From assembly GCF_019752095.1 (NCBI RefSeq), contig NZ_JAIEMO010000045.1:1-42797 (forward strand): 42,797 nt of DNA, written 5' to 3'. The notes under the pieces were generated by a model. That model did no database searches. It was not told the origin of the DNA and saw only the letters and a program-made list of their open reading frames with translations. Numbering within the stretch: the stretch's first letter is position 1; each line of letters starts with the position of its first letter. Made by a program: the position numbers and the translations under genes. Shown piece by piece: positions 22,486 to 33,541 of this stretch. Source of the DNA: Nitrosomonas sp. (GTDB lineage Bacteria; Pseudomonadota; Gammaproteobacteria; Burkholderiales; Nitrosomonadaceae).

Positions 22486-24843
22486 TTGACAATACCATTC
22501 TATGATAAACCCATATCTATTTTCATGTTAGCTCGCTGGTCATATTATTTCTTCCTTACATTTTCAGCATTAGGCTTGATTGGAATACTATTAGCAGGTT
22601 TTGCTGCGTTGGTTATCTACTCAAACCTGCCATCGCTGGAAACATTGACCGATTACCGTCCTAAAATTCCCCTGAGAATATACAGTGATGAAGGTTTATT
22701 AATCGGAGAGTTTGGTGCAGAGCGAAGAAATGTCGTAACTATTTCTCAAGTTCCAGAAAATCTAAAACAATCAATTCTTGCAGCAGAGGACGATCGTTTT
22801 TACGAACACGGCGGCGTTGATTATCTTGGTGTTCTACGAGCAGCCTATTCAAATTTTTCTGCAGGAAGTGTACGACAAGGTGCCAGCACCATAACAATGC
22901 AAGTGGCACGAAATTTTTTTCTGACGAGAGAGAAGACACTCACCAGAAAATTCAGCGAAACACTATTGGCATTTAAGATTGAGCGTAGCCTTACTAAGGA
23001 CAAGATTTTAGAACTCTACATCAACCAAATCTATCTTGGACAACGTAGTTATGGTTTTGCAGCAGCAGCACAAACATACTTCGGAAAATCTTTACATGAA
23101 ATTAATATTGCAGAAGCTGCCATGCTGGCAGGACTTCCTAAAGCGCCTTCTAGCTATAATCCTGTTAGTAATCCTAAACGAGCTAAAAGCCGACAGCTTT
23201 ACGTTTTAGGAAGATTATATAAACTTAACTACATTTCTAGTAAAGAACTAAGCGAATTAACAAAACAATCTGTTCCAGTAAAAAAAAGGGCGGCAGCCTT
23301 TGCAGTACCAGCAGAATATGTTGCCGAAATGGTTCGTCAGGTAATCTACGATCGATATCAGGAAGATGCATATAACAAAGGTATAAAAGTCTATACGACG
23401 ATCCGTCAACTTGATCAAGAATCTGCTTATCGGGCTCTACGAAAAAATGTAATTGAATACGATCGGCGTTGGGGATATCGAGGCCCAGAAGCATTTGTTG
23501 ATTTACTGAAAAACGGAACGAACCAGGAAAAAACATTGAATGATGCATTAGATGAGATTAATGACAGTGATGATATTTATGCAGCAATTGTATTAGCTGC
23601 AAAACCAAATAAAGTTCAGGCTTATCGTAAAGGTGGGGAAATCATAGAAATTACAGGTGATGGACTTAAATTTGTACAAAAATCTCTTACTGACAAAAAT
23701 GAGCCAGGGAGAAAATATATTATCCCTGGCGCACTAATCCGCATTCAGAAAAACCAAAAGAATTTATGGCACATCGTTCAACTGCCTGAAGTTGAATCAG
23801 CGCTTGTTTCAATTGATTCCAATGACGGCGCGGTGCGCGCTTTGGTCGGCGGTTTTGATTTCTATAAGAATCAATTTAATCACGTCACCCAAGCATGGCG
23901 ACAGCCTGGGTCCAGCTTTAAACCATTTATTTACTCTGCCGCTTTGGAAAAAGGCTTCACTCCGGCGACAATTATCAATGATGCACCGCTTTCGTTCAGC
24001 GCAACTCAGACGGGAAGTCAGTCATGGGAACCGAAAAATTTCGATGGCAAATTTGAGGGGCCAATACGCATGCGTACCGCCTTGGCCAAATCAAAAAACC
24101 TTGCATCTATTAGGATACTACAAGCCATTGGTATCAGCTACGCACAAGATTATATAACGCGATTTGGTTTTGATGCAGAACGCCACCCCCGTTATTTACC
24201 GATGGCACTTGGAGCAGGTTCAGTGACACCAATGCAAATGGCTGTAGGTTATGCCGCATTCGCAAATGGCGGATTTCGTGTTGCTCCATACTTTATAAAA
24301 AGTATTGAAGATGAAAAAGGTAACATCATAGAACAATTTCGCCCCATATCAGCATCAAGTGGTGCCAAACGAATCATTGATCCACGCAATGCATTTATTA
24401 TGACTAGTATGATGCAAGATGTGATTAACCGTGGCACAGCTGTTAAAGCTAAACAGCTAGGACGCAGTGATCTCGCAGGAAAAACCGGTACTACTAGTAA
24501 TTTTATAGATGCATGGTTTTGCGGTTTTCAGAAAGACTTAGTCACTATTGCCTGGACAGGATATGACGAACCAAAATCATTAGGCAACAATGAAACTGGC
24601 GGGCGTGTCGCATTACCTCTTTGGATTGATTATATGGATCCCGTTTTGAAAGGCGTTCCAATAGCCGAGTACCGGCTACCCAATGGAATTCAGACAGCGA
24701 AAATTAATTCAGCGACAGGATTTAGAGATGATTATGGAGATATTACAGAATATTTCTTTAATGAATTGCTTCCTCCCATTATCGAAGATTCTATTGAGCT
24801 CACACCTAAAGTAACAAAAGATGTCAAAGATCAATTATTTTAA
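22486..24843 (+). CDS. mrcA: penicillin-binding protein 1A (bifunctional)
   Basis: PBP1a polymerises lipid II and cross-links peptidoglycan. The 785-residue form has a membrane anchor near 22-45. The GT51 transglycosylase domain has catalytic glutamate E101 in AAEDDRFYEHGG and the QGASTITMQ motif at 131-139. The transpeptidase domain carries the SxxK serine in GSSFKPF, an SKN triad and KTGTTSN. The frame starts with TTG at 22486. An ATG at 22525 (MLARWSYY, 772 residues) is equally credible, since neither has a clear ribosome binding site. It diverges from pilM and converges with hemB. Confidence 0.95.
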   Translation: MTIPFYDKPISIFMLARWSYYFFLTFSALGLIGILLAGFAALVIYSNLPSLETLTDYRPKIPLRIYSDEGLLIGEFGAERRNVVTISQVPENLKQSILAAEDDRFYEHGGVDYLGVLRAAYSNFSAGSVRQGASTITMQVARNFFLTREKTLTRKFSETLLAFKIERSLTKDKILELYINQIYLGQRSYGFAAAAQTYFGKSLHEINIAEAAMLAGLPKAPSSYNPVSNPKRAKSRQLYVLGRLYKLNYISSKELSELTKQSVPVKKRAAAFAVPAEYVAEMVRQVIYDRYQEDAYNKGIKVYTTIRQLDQESAYRALRKNVIEYDRRWGYRGPEAFVDLLKNGTNQEKTLNDALDEINDSDDIYAAIVLAAKPNKVQAYRKGGEIIEITGDGLKFVQKSLTDKNEPGRKYIIPGALIRIQKNQKNLWHIVQLPEVESALVSIDSNDGAVRALVGGFDFYKNQFNHVTQAWRQPGSSFKPFIYSAALEKGFTPATIINDAPLSFSATQTGSQSWEPKNFDGKFEGPIRMRTALAKSKNLASIRILQAIGISYAQDYITRFGFDAERHPRYLPMALGAGSVTPMQMAVGYAAFANGGFRVAPYFIKSIEDEKGNIIEQFRPISASSGAKRIIDPRNAFIMTSMMQDVINRGTAVKAKQLGRSDLAGKTGTTSNFIDAWFCGFQKDLVTIAWTGYDEPKSLGNNETGGRVALPLWIDYMDPVLKGVPIAEYRLPNGIQTAKINSATGFRDDYGDITEYFFNELLPPIIEDSIELTPKVTKDVKDQLF

Positions 24844-24876
24844 GAAATAGAATAGCAAGTTAAATGGATTCTAATT

Positions 24877-25911
<1,035 letters not shown>

Positions 25912-25936
25912 TTAAAAAATGATCTGGGAACTGACT

Positions 25937-25965
25937 TGAATATCGTGTGTCTTATAAGTGGACAA
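25937..25965 (-). promoter_or_regulatory. possible hemB promoter
   Basis: On the minus strand TTGTCC (complement of 25960-25965) and TATTCA (complement of 25937-25942) are separated by 17 bases and lie about 47-75 bases before the hemB ATG. This is a fair sigma-70 match. It overlaps the 5' part of the plus-strand RNA candidate, so the two transcripts could interfere. Confidence 0.35.
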
Positions 25966-26060
25966 TCTTGATCGTCCCTCTGTCTTTCCTCCCTGAGGCA
26001 GAGAATGTGATATTAAGGCGGTTCCCCCGGTTTTACTCCCCTTTAACCGGGGTTTTTTAT
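25960..26060 (+). ncRNA. candidate small RNA opposite hemB (anti-hemB-like)
   Basis: Three stem-loops follow one another on plus. GGAC (25960-25963) pairs with GTCC (25974-25977). CTCTG (25978-25982) pairs with CAGAG (25999-26003), enclosing CCTC (25988-25991) paired with GAGG (25995-25998). Last is a Rho-independent terminator at 26025-26058. No plus-strand gene precedes the terminator (mrcA ends at 24843, with hemB antisense between), so it most likely ends an independent short RNA of roughly 95-100 bases. CTGACT and TATAAG 16 bases apart at 25931-25958 could be its promoter. From memory, an anti-hemB RNA motif is known in this position in some Betaproteobacteria; identity is not proven here. 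Confidence 0.6.
26025..26058 (+). terminator. Rho-independent terminator
   Basis: CCCCGGTT (26025-26032) pairs perfectly with AACCGGGG (26045-26052) around a 12-base loop, and six T follow directly (26053-26058). The T-run is on the plus strand only. On the minus strand the hairpin is followed by GAACCGCC, so it does not serve engB as a standard terminator. Confidence 0.85.
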
Positions 26061-26084
26061 ATCTAATCTAATAATAAGCAAATG

Positions 26085-26681
26085 CTAATTTGTTTGTAAC
26101 CATTCATTGATGATTGTCGTTGCATCATCAATGCCAGTATTCGTTATGCTTGAGAATAATTGCACACTACATTGCGGATAGAATTCTTTTATAAAAAAAG
26201 TTACTTTCTGTAAAGTGATATTTGCTTGCAGCTTACTTAATTTATCAGCCTTTGTTAATAAAATATGAATTACTTTTCCAGTCGGCGAGAACCAATCAAG
26301 CATTTGAATATCCAAAGGTTTCAGAGGATGACGAATATCCATTATTAATATCAAACCCTTAAGTGAATCACGTGTCTGCAAATAATTACTTAATAAATTT
26401 TGCCAATGTTGCCGTATGTGCTCTGGAACCTTAGCGTAGCCATAACCAGGTAAGTCAACAAGAAAATTGTCTGATGACAATTGAAAAAAATTTATTAATT
26501 GTGTACGCCCCGGTGTTTTGCTAACAAATGCTAAGCGGTTCCTATTGGTTAATGCATTAATAGCGCTTGATTTCCCAGCGTTTGAACGCCCAGCGAAGGC
26601 AATTTCAATGCCAGAATGCTTGGGTAAATCTCGATCCTCATGTGCGGAAGTAAAAAAAGTGGCATTTAGTAATCGAGGCAT
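26085..26681 (-). CDS. engB: ribosome biogenesis GTPase EngB (YihA/YsxC)
   Basis: EngB is an essential GTPase for late 50S subunit assembly. The 198-residue protein has G1 GRSNAGKSS at 31-39, the G2-region threonine in KTPGRTQ, G3 DLPGYG at 76-81 and G4 TKAD at 143-146. Length is typical. It is the last of birA-coaX-engB, one base after coaX, and this set follows the ribosomal alpha operon, which suits its role. Confidence 0.95.
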   Translation of the reverse strand: MPRLLNATFFTSAHEDRDLPKHSGIEIAFAGRSNAGKSSAINALTNRNRLAFVSKTPGRTQLINFFQLSSDNFLVDLPGYGYAKVPEHIRQHWQNLLSNYLQTRDSLKGLILIMDIRHPLKPLDIQMLDWFSPTGKVIHILLTKADKLSKLQANITLQKVTFFIKEFYPQCSVQLFSSITNTGIDDATTIINEWLQTN

Positions 26682-26682
26682 A

Positions 26683-27447
26683 TTATAGTGAAAAACTAGG
26701 CTCTGAATTTCCTAGAGTATCATTAGCGACTATTATCAAGCCTTCCAGCACTAAATTATTAATAACCTTTATTGGAAGTTTGAAAAAAGGAATTAGCAAC
26801 GAAGCACTGCCGCCACTTATGATGCAATTGACAGAAGCTAGATTAACAGTTGACAATAACAGATTATACATCCTATCAACAGCACCTAAAATGCAATGAA
26901 TCAAACCACTTTGTAGCGCATTTTCAGTACTGACAGGAAAATCTTCATAACTACCCAATTCGATATTAGTAAGTTGAGTGCCTGATAAAAGGCTTTTAGT
27001 CATCAAATTAAATCCCGGCAGTATGATTCCACCAAGGAATTTACCAGATTCAGAAAGAACATCGATAGTTACTGCTGTTCCAGCATTAATGACTAAACAT
27101 GGCTGCTTCTCGATTCTCCAAGCAGCGATTAAAGCTGCCCAACGATCACTTCCTAATTGACTCGGATTAATATAGCCATTAATAACATTACATCTAAAAT
27201 TGTTAGAACTTAGCCATTCTAGCCTCGAGGGCCACAGAGAAATTAACTTAGTTATTTGATTTCTAGTTTCACTTCGCGCAACATGAGAAATAATAATGAA
27301 AGTCGGCGTGGGGAGATTTATAAATTCATCTTCAAGATTAGAAACATCCTTGTAAAACACATTACCTTGCATTAACCACTGATCACCGTGATATAATCCC
27401 CACTTTATATTAGAATTTCCAGAATCTATGGCAAGTATATAGGACAT
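26683..27447 (-). CDS. coaX: type III pantothenate kinase CoaX
   Basis: CoaX phosphorylates pantothenate in the first step of coenzyme A synthesis. The 254-residue protein has the ASKHA phosphate motif [13 protein letters not shown] at 7-19, GSDRW at 99-103 and NAGTAVTID at 121-129, all diagnostic of the type III enzyme. It sits six bases after birA and one base before engB. The CoaX-BirA pairing is common in betaproteobacteria, where fused or adjacent genes are known. Confidence 0.95.
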   Translation of the reverse strand: MSYILAIDSGNSNIKWGLYHGDQWLMQGNVFYKDVSNLEDEFINLPTPTFIIISHVARSETRNQITKLISLWPSRLEWLSSNNFRCNVINGYINPSQLGSDRWAALIAAWRIEKQPCLVINAGTAVTIDVLSESGKFLGGIILPGFNLMTKSLLSGTQLTNIELGSYEDFPVSTENALQSGLIHCILGAVDRMYNLLLSTVNLASVNCIISGGSASLLIPFFKLPIKVINNLVLEGLIIVANDTLGNSEPSFSL

Positions 27448-27453
27448 TAATTC

Positions 27454-28449
27454 TTAGTAAACTCTAGATCGCACCGAAATATTTCCAACATTAAATGACT
27501 TCTTTCCTCCAGGTGTTAACAAACAGATAGCACCATCATCCGCTATTCCATCAATTATACCTGCTATTGCTAAACCATTTGGAAAGATCAAATCAACTTC
27601 GCATCCTTCGTAAAAATGATAACTGATCCATTCCTTTCTAAAATATACAAAGCCATAATAATCAAAATCTTTGAGAACATTATGTAGTTCTACTAATAAC
27701 TCACCAAATACTCTGTTGCGATCTATTAAATTACTACTGACCTCTGACAGATCGGTAACTTGCTGATCAATCATAGGTTTAATCGATTCAGATAGATTAA
27801 AATTAATACCTATACCTATTACCGCATATGATGGTCCACATATTTCACCACGAATTTCGATCAAAGTACCAGCTAATTTATGATTATTGCATAGAATGTC
27901 ATTTGGCCATTTGATGTTAATATTCTGAATAGAATAAGATTTCAAGACTCTTAAAATTGCAATGCCAATTACTAAACTTAAACCGGATAATTCAGAAATG
28001 CTTTTGTCAAAGCGCCAACATATTGAAAACATAAGCCCATTACCAAAGCCACACTGCCAAATACGTCCCTCGCGTCCTCGTCCACTAGTTTGAAATTCAG
28101 TAGCAACAACTGGGACTGTACCATTAATCAATGTTTTTCTTTTTAATTGATTAAGAAGATAATTATTCGTAGAATCAACAATATCTAATAATCTTAAATC
28201 AAATTTTTTTGAACCAACTGATGTGCTTTTAATAATTAATTCAGTATTCAACCAAACTATTGGCTTATTTATTTTAATTGTATTAGCATCAATATTTACT
28301 ACATCAATACTATAATTTTTTAGTTGATAAACTAAGAAATGAATTGAAGTTAGAGAACATTTAAGAAGTTTTGCTAAAGCACTCGCTGAATGCTGCATGC
28401 CGTCATTTAACAAGACTAACAAATAAAGCGCTTTTAAATTTACATACAT
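27454..28449 (-). CDS. birA: bifunctional biotin-protein ligase / repressor BirA
   Basis: BirA activates biotin to biotinyl-AMP and attaches it to the carrier lysine of acetyl-CoA carboxylase. The 331-residue protein has an N-terminal winged-helix part (about 5-65, with SASALAKLLKCSLTSIH as the likely helix-turn-helix). The catalytic domain has GRGREGR at 123-129, KWPNDI at 180-185 and GIGINFN near 220. The DNA-binding part makes it a possible regulator of the bio operon. It begins 27 bases after rplQ with no terminator and no clear ribosome binding site. The coding is A+T-rich, like the ribosomal genes. Confidence 0.94.
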   Translation of the reverse strand: MYVNLKALYLLVLLNDGMQHSASALAKLLKCSLTSIHFLVYQLKNYSIDVVNIDANTIKINKPIVWLNTELIIKSTSVGSKKFDLRLLDIVDSTNNYLLNQLKRKTLINGTVPVVATEFQTSGRGREGRIWQCGFGNGLMFSICWRFDKSISELSGLSLVIGIAILRVLKSYSIQNINIKWPNDILCNNHKLAGTLIEIRGEICGPSYAVIGIGINFNLSESIKPMIDQQVTDLSEVSSNLIDRNRVFGELLVELHNVLKDFDYYGFVYFRKEWISYHFYEGCEVDLIFPNGLAIAGIIDGIADDGAICLLTPGGKKSFNVGNISVRSRVY

Positions 28450-28476
28450 ATATGCATGAAAATGAAAAAGCTTAGA

Positions 28477-28881
28477 TTAATTACTTTTGTCTGTTATAGA
28501 AGATTGAGAGTCAACTTCATATACAGGTTTATCTAATAGTTCTACCAGAGCCATTGGAGCATTATCTCCTTTTCTGTATCCATATCTAAGAATTCGGATA
28601 TATCCTCCAGGGCGAGAATTATAACGGGGTCCCAATTCAGAAAAGATTTTTGTTACACTTGCTCGATCACGAAGTCTATCGAAAGCTAACCTTTTATTTG
28701 CAACTGAAGGGGATTTTCCTAAAGTAATCATAGGCTCAACATATCTTCTTAGTTCTTTAGCTTTTGGAAGCGTTGTTTTAATTACTTCATAACGCAATAG
28801 TGAATTACTCATATTACGAAACATAGCTTTTCTATGACTACTAGTTCGATTTAGCTTTCTCAAAGCATTATTGTGGCGCAT
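28477..28881 (-). CDS. rplQ: 50S ribosomal protein L17
   Basis: L17 is the last protein of the alpha operon. The start chosen is the ATG at 28881 ([12 protein letters not shown]), giving 134 residues. Upstream codons to 28908 lie inside rpoA and do not look like L17. The start overlaps the rpoA end by 14 bases, and AAAGGAAAA supplies a strong ribosome binding site. The RYIEPM-type motif ([12 protein letters not shown]) and [19 protein letters not shown] are typical. A short serine/aspartate-rich tail extends past the core. Confidence 0.96.
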   Translation of the reverse strand: MRHNNALRKLNRTSSHRKAMFRNMSNSLLRYEVIKTTLPKAKELRRYVEPMITLGKSPSVANKRLAFDRLRDRASVTKIFSELGPRYNSRPGGYIRILRYGYRKGDNAPMALVELLDKPVYEVDSQSSITDKSN

Positions 28882-29875
28882 GATTATTTTCCTTTGAAAC
28901 ACTATCAAGATTAGCCGGTGGCCAATTATCTAATTTCATTCCTAATGTAAGTTCTCTTGAAGCCAAAACTTCTTTGATTTCATTAAGTGATTTTCTTCCC
29001 AAATTAGGTGTTCTAAGTAGTTCAGCTTCAGTTCTTTGAATTAAATCACCTATATAATATATATTTTCCACTTTCAAACAATTAGCTGACCTTACCGTGA
29101 GTTCTAAATCATCAACTGGCCGAAGTAATATGGGATCAATCTGCGGAGCTTGTGGTTTTTCTTTTGGTATAGGTGTACTTTCAAGATCAGCAAAAACAGA
29201 TAATTGCTGAACTAAAACTCGAGCAGCAAAACGTATTGCTTCTTCAGGCTCAACTGCCCCATTCGTCTCGATATCGACAATTAATTTATCTAGATCTGTT
29301 CGCTGTTCAACACGGGCACTCTCAACCGAATAACTAACGCGTTTAATTGGGCTAAAAGATGCATCCAGCAATATCGTTCCTATACTATTTTTTTCATTGA
29401 TGCCAATTTTTCTAATATTAGCAGGAGCATAGCCTCTTCCTTTCTCCACTTTAAGCTGTACATCAATTTTTCCGTCTGATGTCAGATGAGCAATCACATG
29501 CTCTGGATTAATGATTTCAACATCGTGGCTTAACTCAATATCTGCAGCTGTAACAATACCTTTACCAGTTTTATTTAATGTAAGTACAACCTCATCATTA
29601 TTATGTAGTTTTAAAACGATACCCTTTATGTTCATCAATATATCAACAACATCTTCTTGCACACCATCAAGTGCCGAGTATTCATGCAATACGCCAGCAA
29701 TTTTAACCTCTGTTGGAGCATATCCAGTCATAGAAGACAATAATATCCGCCGCAAGGCATTGCCTAATGTATGACCATAACCTCGTTCAAATGGCTCCAT
29801 AACAACTTTTGCATGAAGCGGTGATATATTTTGAACATCAATAATTCTTGGCGTTAGCAAATCTGTACCTTGCAT
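28868..29875 (-). CDS. rpoA: RNA polymerase alpha subunit
   Basis: RpoA starts RNA polymerase assembly and binds UP elements and activators. The 335-residue protein has the N-terminal dimerisation domain ([20 protein letters not shown] near 29-48), a linker near 235-250, and the C-terminal domain with the helix-hairpin-helix [17 protein letters not shown] near 287-303. Length is slightly above the 329 of E. coli. It lies 45 bases after rpsD. Confidence 0.97.
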   Translation of the reverse strand: MQGTDLLTPRIIDVQNISPLHAKVVMEPFERGYGHTLGNALRRILLSSMTGYAPTEVKIAGVLHEYSALDGVQEDVVDILMNIKGIVLKLHNNDEVVLTLNKTGKGIVTAADIELSHDVEIINPEHVIAHLTSDGKIDVQLKVEKGRGYAPANIRKIGINEKNSIGTILLDASFSPIKRVSYSVESARVEQRTDLDKLIVDIETNGAVEPEEAIRFAARVLVQQLSVFADLESTPIPKEKPQAPQIDPILLRPVDDLELTVRSANCLKVENIYYIGDLIQRTEAELLRTPNLGRKSLNEIKEVLASRELTLGMKLDNWPPANLDSVSKENNHAPQ

Positions 29876-29920
29876 AATAATAATGTGCCTTTAGATAAAG
29901 AAAATCAATACTATTATTGA

Positions 29921-30547
29921 TTACTTAGAATACAACTCGACAACCAAAGATTCATTAATCGTCGCAGGTAGATCAGATCGTTCAGGCTTCATTTTAAAAA
30001 TGCCTTTCATTGCCTTAATGTCAACTTCAATCCATGTTGGGAAAGTTCGATTATTCGCCATTTCAAGGGCGTGTTTAATTCTCAACTGTTCTTTTGCTGC
30101 ATTTACAACCTCTACAATATCTCCAGCTTTCACTCTATATGATGGAATATTTACACGACTTCCATTTACTAAAATACAATTATGTCGGACTATTTGTCTA
30201 GCCTCAGCTCTTGACGCTCCAAATCCCATATGAAAAGCGACATTGTCAAGACGGCTTTCAAGCAACTGAAGGAGATTATCACCAGTTATACCACGTTGCT
30301 TGTCAGCAATTTTGTAAATATTCCTGAATTGCTTTTCCAAAATTCCGTATATCTTTCTTATTTTTTGCTTTTCCCGTAGCTGACCACCATAATCAGAAAT
30401 TCTTCCTTTCTTCTGACCATGTTGTCCTGGAGGATAATTTCTTCGTTCTATTGCACATTTGTCAGTAAAACATTTTTCACCCTTCAGGAAAAGCTTCTCA
30501 CCTTCACGTCTACATTGCTTGCATTTAGGCTCAATATTTTTTGCCAA
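29921..30547 (-). CDS. rpsD: 30S ribosomal protein S4
   Basis: S4 starts 30S assembly on 16S rRNA and in E. coli represses the alpha operon. The 208-residue protein has the N-terminal cysteine-bearing region ([11 protein letters not shown], then [11 protein letters not shown]), the [13 protein letters not shown] segment near 91-103 and the S4 RNA-binding domain after that ([13 protein letters not shown]). The cysteines allow a zinc site at the N-terminus. It lies 12 bases after rpsK. Confidence 0.97.
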   Translation of the reverse strand: MAKNIEPKCKQCRREGEKLFLKGEKCFTDKCAIERRNYPPGQHGQKKGRISDYGGQLREKQKIRKIYGILEKQFRNIYKIADKQRGITGDNLLQLLESRLDNVAFHMGFGASRAEARQIVRHNCILVNGSRVNIPSYRVKAGDIVEVVNAAKEQLRIKHALEMANNRTFPTWIEVDIKAMKGIFKMKPERSDLPATINESLVVELYSK

Positions 30548-30559
30548 AGTTTAATCTCC

Positions 30560-30949
30560 TCAGATTCTTCGTTTTTTTGGAGGACGGCATCCATTATGTG
30601 GTACTGGTGTTACGTCTGAAATGCTAGTTATTTTAAATCCAGCCGAATTCAAAGCTCTCACAGCTGAATCCCTTCCAGGGCCAGGGCCTTTAACTCTGAC
30701 CTCTAAGTTTTTTACACCACAATCAATTGCTATTTTACTTGCATTTTCAGCAGCAATTTGTGCTGCGAATGGTGTACTCTTACGAGAACCTTTAAACCCA
30801 GCCCCTCCAGAGGTTGCCCAAGATAAAGCATTGCCCTGCCTATCAGTAATTGTAACAATTGTGTTGTTAAACGAAGCATGTATATGAGCTATACCTTCCG
30901 CCACATTCTTCTTTATTTTTTTTCTTACTTTAGAAGTTGCTTTAACCAT
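30560..30949 (-). CDS. rpsK: 30S ribosomal protein S11
   Basis: S11 lies on the 30S platform near the mRNA exit. The 129-residue protein has the usual features: [15 protein letters not shown] near 22-36, a glycine-rich [18 protein letters not shown] stretch near 46-64, and the C-terminal [17 protein letters not shown]. Length equals that of most bacteria. Order rpsM-rpsK-rpsD is standard. Confidence 0.97.
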   Translation of the reverse strand: MVKATSKVRKKIKKNVAEGIAHIHASFNNTIVTITDRQGNALSWATSGGAGFKGSRKSTPFAAQIAAENASKIAIDCGVKNLEVRVKGPGPGRDSAVRALNSAGFKITSISDVTPVPHNGCRPPKKRRI

Positions 30950-30982
30950 TTAATTACCTTTTATACCTATTCATAAAAATTG

Positions 30983-31342
30983 TCATCGAGAACGTATCGC
31001 TTTACGAGGCCCTTTTCTAGTCCTTGCATTAGTACGTGTTCTCTGACCGCGGACAGGAAGACCACGTCGATGACGCAAACCACGATAACATCCAAGATCC
31101 ATAAGTCTCTTTATATTCATTGAGATCTCTCGGCGTAAATCTCCTTCAATTGTTAGTTTTGCAACTTGATCACGTATTAATTCTATCTGATCTTCAGATA
31201 AATCCTTAAGTTTTCGATCAATATCTACACCTATAGCTTTACATATATCATTAGAACTTGTTCGGCCAATTCCATATATTGAAGTTAATGCTATACCGAT
31301 ATGTTTATGATTGGGAATGTTTACACCAGCGATACGCGCCAT
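30983..31342 (-). CDS. rpsM: 30S ribosomal protein S13
   Basis: S13 contacts the P-site tRNA and bridges to the 50S subunit. The 119-residue protein starts [15 protein letters not shown] and ends in the basic [16 protein letters not shown] tail that reaches the decoding site. AAGGAAATTGA ahead of the ATG is a good ribosome binding site. It begins the alpha part of the cluster, 29 bases after rpmJ. Confidence 0.97.
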   Translation of the reverse strand: MARIAGVNIPNHKHIGIALTSIYGIGRTSSNDICKAIGVDIDRKLKDLSEDQIELIRDQVAKLTIEGDLRREISMNIKRLMDLGCYRGLRHRRGLPVRGQRTRTNARTRKGPRKAIRSR

Positions 31343-31371
31343 TCAATTTCCTTGTGTATAAAAAAAAATAA

Positions 31372-31485
31372 TCATCCTTGCCGTTGTTTGTGCCTAGGAT
31401 CCTCGCATATCACTCTAAGTACTCTATTACGACGTATAATCTTACACTTTCTACAAAATTTTTTTACAGATGCATTTACTTTCAT
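31372..31485 (-). CDS. rpmJ: 50S ribosomal protein L36 (zinc-binding form)
   Basis: A 37-codon frame runs from the ATG at 31485 to the TGA at 31372-31374. Its product begins [15 protein letters not shown] and ends RHKQRQG. The zinc ligands C11, C14, C27 and H32 are all present, so this is the C+ (zinc-containing) form. It lies between infA and rpsM exactly where L36 is expected. Its small size makes it easy to miss. Confidence 0.95.
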   Translation of the reverse strand: MKVNASVKKFCRKCKIIRRNRVLRVICEDPRHKQRQG

Positions 31486-31520
31486 AATTTCTAGTCCACA
31501 AAGGGTTTTTAAAAAAAGTA

Positions 31521-31739
31521 CTATTTAGCTCTAAATGTAATTCTAGCCCTAGTAAGGTCATACGGTGTCAAGTCGACTGTTACTTTGTCACCTGGCAAGA
31601 TCCTTATATAATGCATTCGCATCTTACCTGAGATATGACCAAGAACAATATGGCCATTTTCTAGTTTAACCCGAAATGTAGCATTGGGGAGAGTTTCAAG
31701 TATCTCTCCTTGCATTTGAATTGTTTCTTCTTTAGCCAT
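31521..31739 (-). CDS. infA: translation initiation factor IF-1
   Basis: IF-1 binds the 30S A site during initiation. The 72-residue OB-fold protein has [25 protein letters not shown] sequence at its start, [16 protein letters not shown] in the middle and ends RARITFRAK. Position between secY and rpmJ is the betaproteobacterial arrangement; E. coli keeps infA elsewhere. It lies 20 bases after secY. Confidence 0.97.
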   Translation of the reverse strand: MAKEETIQMQGEILETLPNATFRVKLENGHIVLGHISGKMRMHYIRILPGDKVTVDLTPYDLTRARITFRAK

Positions 31740-31759
31740 TAAATTATTGTGATAACCTT

Positions 31760-33091
31760 CTATTTAGCACTTAGCTTCCCAGTATTAGTTTTAAGATTGG
31801 TTTTTTTCAATAAACTGTCATATTGAGAGGACATCACATGAGATTGTACTTGTGACATAAAATCCATTGTAACTATCACTATAATTAAAAGCGAAGTTCC
31901 ACCAAAATAAAATGGAACATTCCATTTGAGGATTAAGAACTCTGGCAACAAGCATACGAGTGTCACATATATAGATCCTGCTAAGGTTAAACGAAGCATT
32001 ATTCTTTCAATATATCTAGTGGTTTGTTCTCCAGGTCTAATACCAGGAACAAAAGCTCCACTTTTTTTAAGGTTGTCGGCTGTTTCTTTTGGATTAAAAA
32101 CAAGCGCTGTATAAAAAAAACAAAAGAAAATAATCATTACAGCGTACAGCATCACATAAATTGGCTGCCCAGGAGATAATGCAGCACTAATATCTTTTAA
32201 TAATATCATTGAATCATTATTTGCAAACCATCCTGCCAAGGTTGCCGGAAATAAAATAATGCTTGATGCAAAAATAGGCGGTATCACTCCCGCCATGTTT
32301 ATTTTTAAAGGTAAATGAGAACTCTGACCACCGTATATCTTTTGCCCAACCTGGCGTTTTGCATAATTCACCAAAATTCGTCTCTGACCTTTTTCTACAA
32401 AAACGACAAACCACGTGACTAAAGCTGCAGCAATAAATATCCCCAGTGCAACGAGAAAATGCATCGATCCAGTGCTAACTAAATCCAAGGTTCCACCTAT
32501 AGCACTTGGTAAGCCTGCTGCTATACCGGCAAATATTATTAGAGAAATACCATTGCCAATGCCTCGCTCGGTTATTTGTTCACCCAACCACATTAAAAAA
32601 ATTGTTCCTGTTACCAACGTAATCACTGTAGTCAGTGTAAACATCCCACCTGGGTTAATTACCAATCCGCTTTGCGATTGAAGTGCAATTGAAATTCCAT
32701 AACTTTGTACTAAAGCAAGAGCAAGTGTCCCATATCGCGTATATTGGGTAATTTTCCGTCTACCACTCTCGCCTTCCTTCTTTAGTGCTTCTAAGTAAGG
32801 CACAGCAACAGTTCCAAGTTGCATAATAATAGAAGCTGAAATGTAGGGCATTATACCCAACGCAAATATCGAGAAACGTGAAAGTGCACCACCTGAGAAC
32901 ATATTAAACATCCCCAAGACGCCACTTTCCTGGGATTCAAACAAGTCTTTTAATACAATTGAATCAATACCAGGCACTGGAACATGTGCTCCAATCCTAT
33001 ATACAATTAACGCTAATAACAAAAACCATAAACGTCGTTTTAAATCAGAAAATTTGTCGACGGGCTTATTTAATGAACCTTTGATAGCCAC
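31760..33091 (-). CDS. secY: protein translocase subunit SecY
   Basis: SecY is the channel of the general secretion system. The 443-residue protein shows ten hydrophobic helices. Landmarks are [22 protein letters not shown] near 20-41, the [20 protein letters not shown] plug region near 63-82, and [16 protein letters not shown] near 355. It follows rplO by 17 bases in the spc operon, as usual, and would serve export of pilus and envelope proteins including PilQ and PilP. Confidence 0.97.
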   Translation of the reverse strand: MAIKGSLNKPVDKFSDLKRRLWFLLLALIVYRIGAHVPVPGIDSIVLKDLFESQESGVLGMFNMFSGGALSRFSIFALGIMPYISASIIMQLGTVAVPYLEALKKEGESGRRKITQYTRYGTLALALVQSYGISIALQSQSGLVINPGGMFTLTTVITLVTGTIFLMWLGEQITERGIGNGISLIIFAGIAAGLPSAIGGTLDLVSTGSMHFLVALGIFIAAALVTWFVVFVEKGQRRILVNYAKRQVGQKIYGGQSSHLPLKINMAGVIPPIFASSIILFPATLAGWFANNDSMILLKDISAALSPGQPIYVMLYAVMIIFFCFFYTALVFNPKETADNLKKSGAFVPGIRPGEQTTRYIERIMLRLTLAGSIYVTLVCLLPEFLILKWNVPFYFGGTSLLIIVIVTMDFMSQVQSHVMSSQYDSLLKKTNLKTNTGKLSAK

Positions 33092-33108
33092 TTTTTTTCC
33101 TTATGCTT

Positions 33109-33540
33109 CTATAATATTTTTCCACCCGAAGCTTCTATCATCACTTTGATCCCTTTGCTGACATAGAATCCCTCTAACGAAATTGCTCTATCGATCTGAT
33201 CAATGCCATAAATTTTAACTTTTTTAACTTTATTAGAAATAATATTATATTTTTTTAGCAAATCAACATTGATAGTAGCTTCAGAGACTATCTTTAAATC
33301 TCTGATTCGCAAAGAAGAATAATCATCTCTTTTAAAAGATGAAAATCCTCTTTTTGGCAAACGCCGCTGAATTGGCATTTGTCCGCCTTCAAACCCTACT
33401 TTATGAAATCCTCCGGAACGTGATTTTTGTCCTTTATGACCTCGACCGCAAGTTTTTCCAAAACCTGACCCAATACCCCGACCCACCCGCACTTTACTTT
33501 TAGAAGAACCAATAGCAGGCTTAATTGAATTTAAAAACAT
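33109..33540 (-). CDS. rplO: 50S ribosomal protein L15
   Basis: L15 is a late 50S assembly protein. The start used is the ATG at 33540 (MFLNSIKPA), 143 residues; an in-frame GTG at 33549 overlaps the rpmD end and is less likely. The glycine- and arginine-rich loop RVGRGIGSGFGKTCGRGHKG near 20-39 is diagnostic. The C-terminal part has the L15e/L18e-like fold. One base separates it from the rpmD stop. Confidence 0.96.
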   Translation of the reverse strand: MFLNSIKPAIGSSKSKVRVGRGIGSGFGKTCGRGHKGQKSRSGGFHKVGFEGGQMPIQRRLPKRGFSSFKRDDYSSLRIRDLKIVSEATINVDLLKKYNIISNKVKKVKIYGIDQIDRAISLEGFYVSKGIKVMIEASGGKIL

Positions 33541-33541
33541 A

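Noticed and set aside
22739..24437. Minus-strand open frames of 60-100 codons opposite mrcA
   Set aside because: They lie inside the PBP1a gene, which has all catalytic motifs in frame. Their products have no recognisable features.
26025..26058. Hairpin as the terminator of engB
   Set aside because: The T-run is on the plus strand. On the minus strand, where engB is read, the stem is followed by GAACCGCC, so it cannot act as a standard terminator for engB.
28450..28476. Search for a terminator after rplQ
   Set aside because: No stem followed by a T-run could be built in this 27-base spacer.
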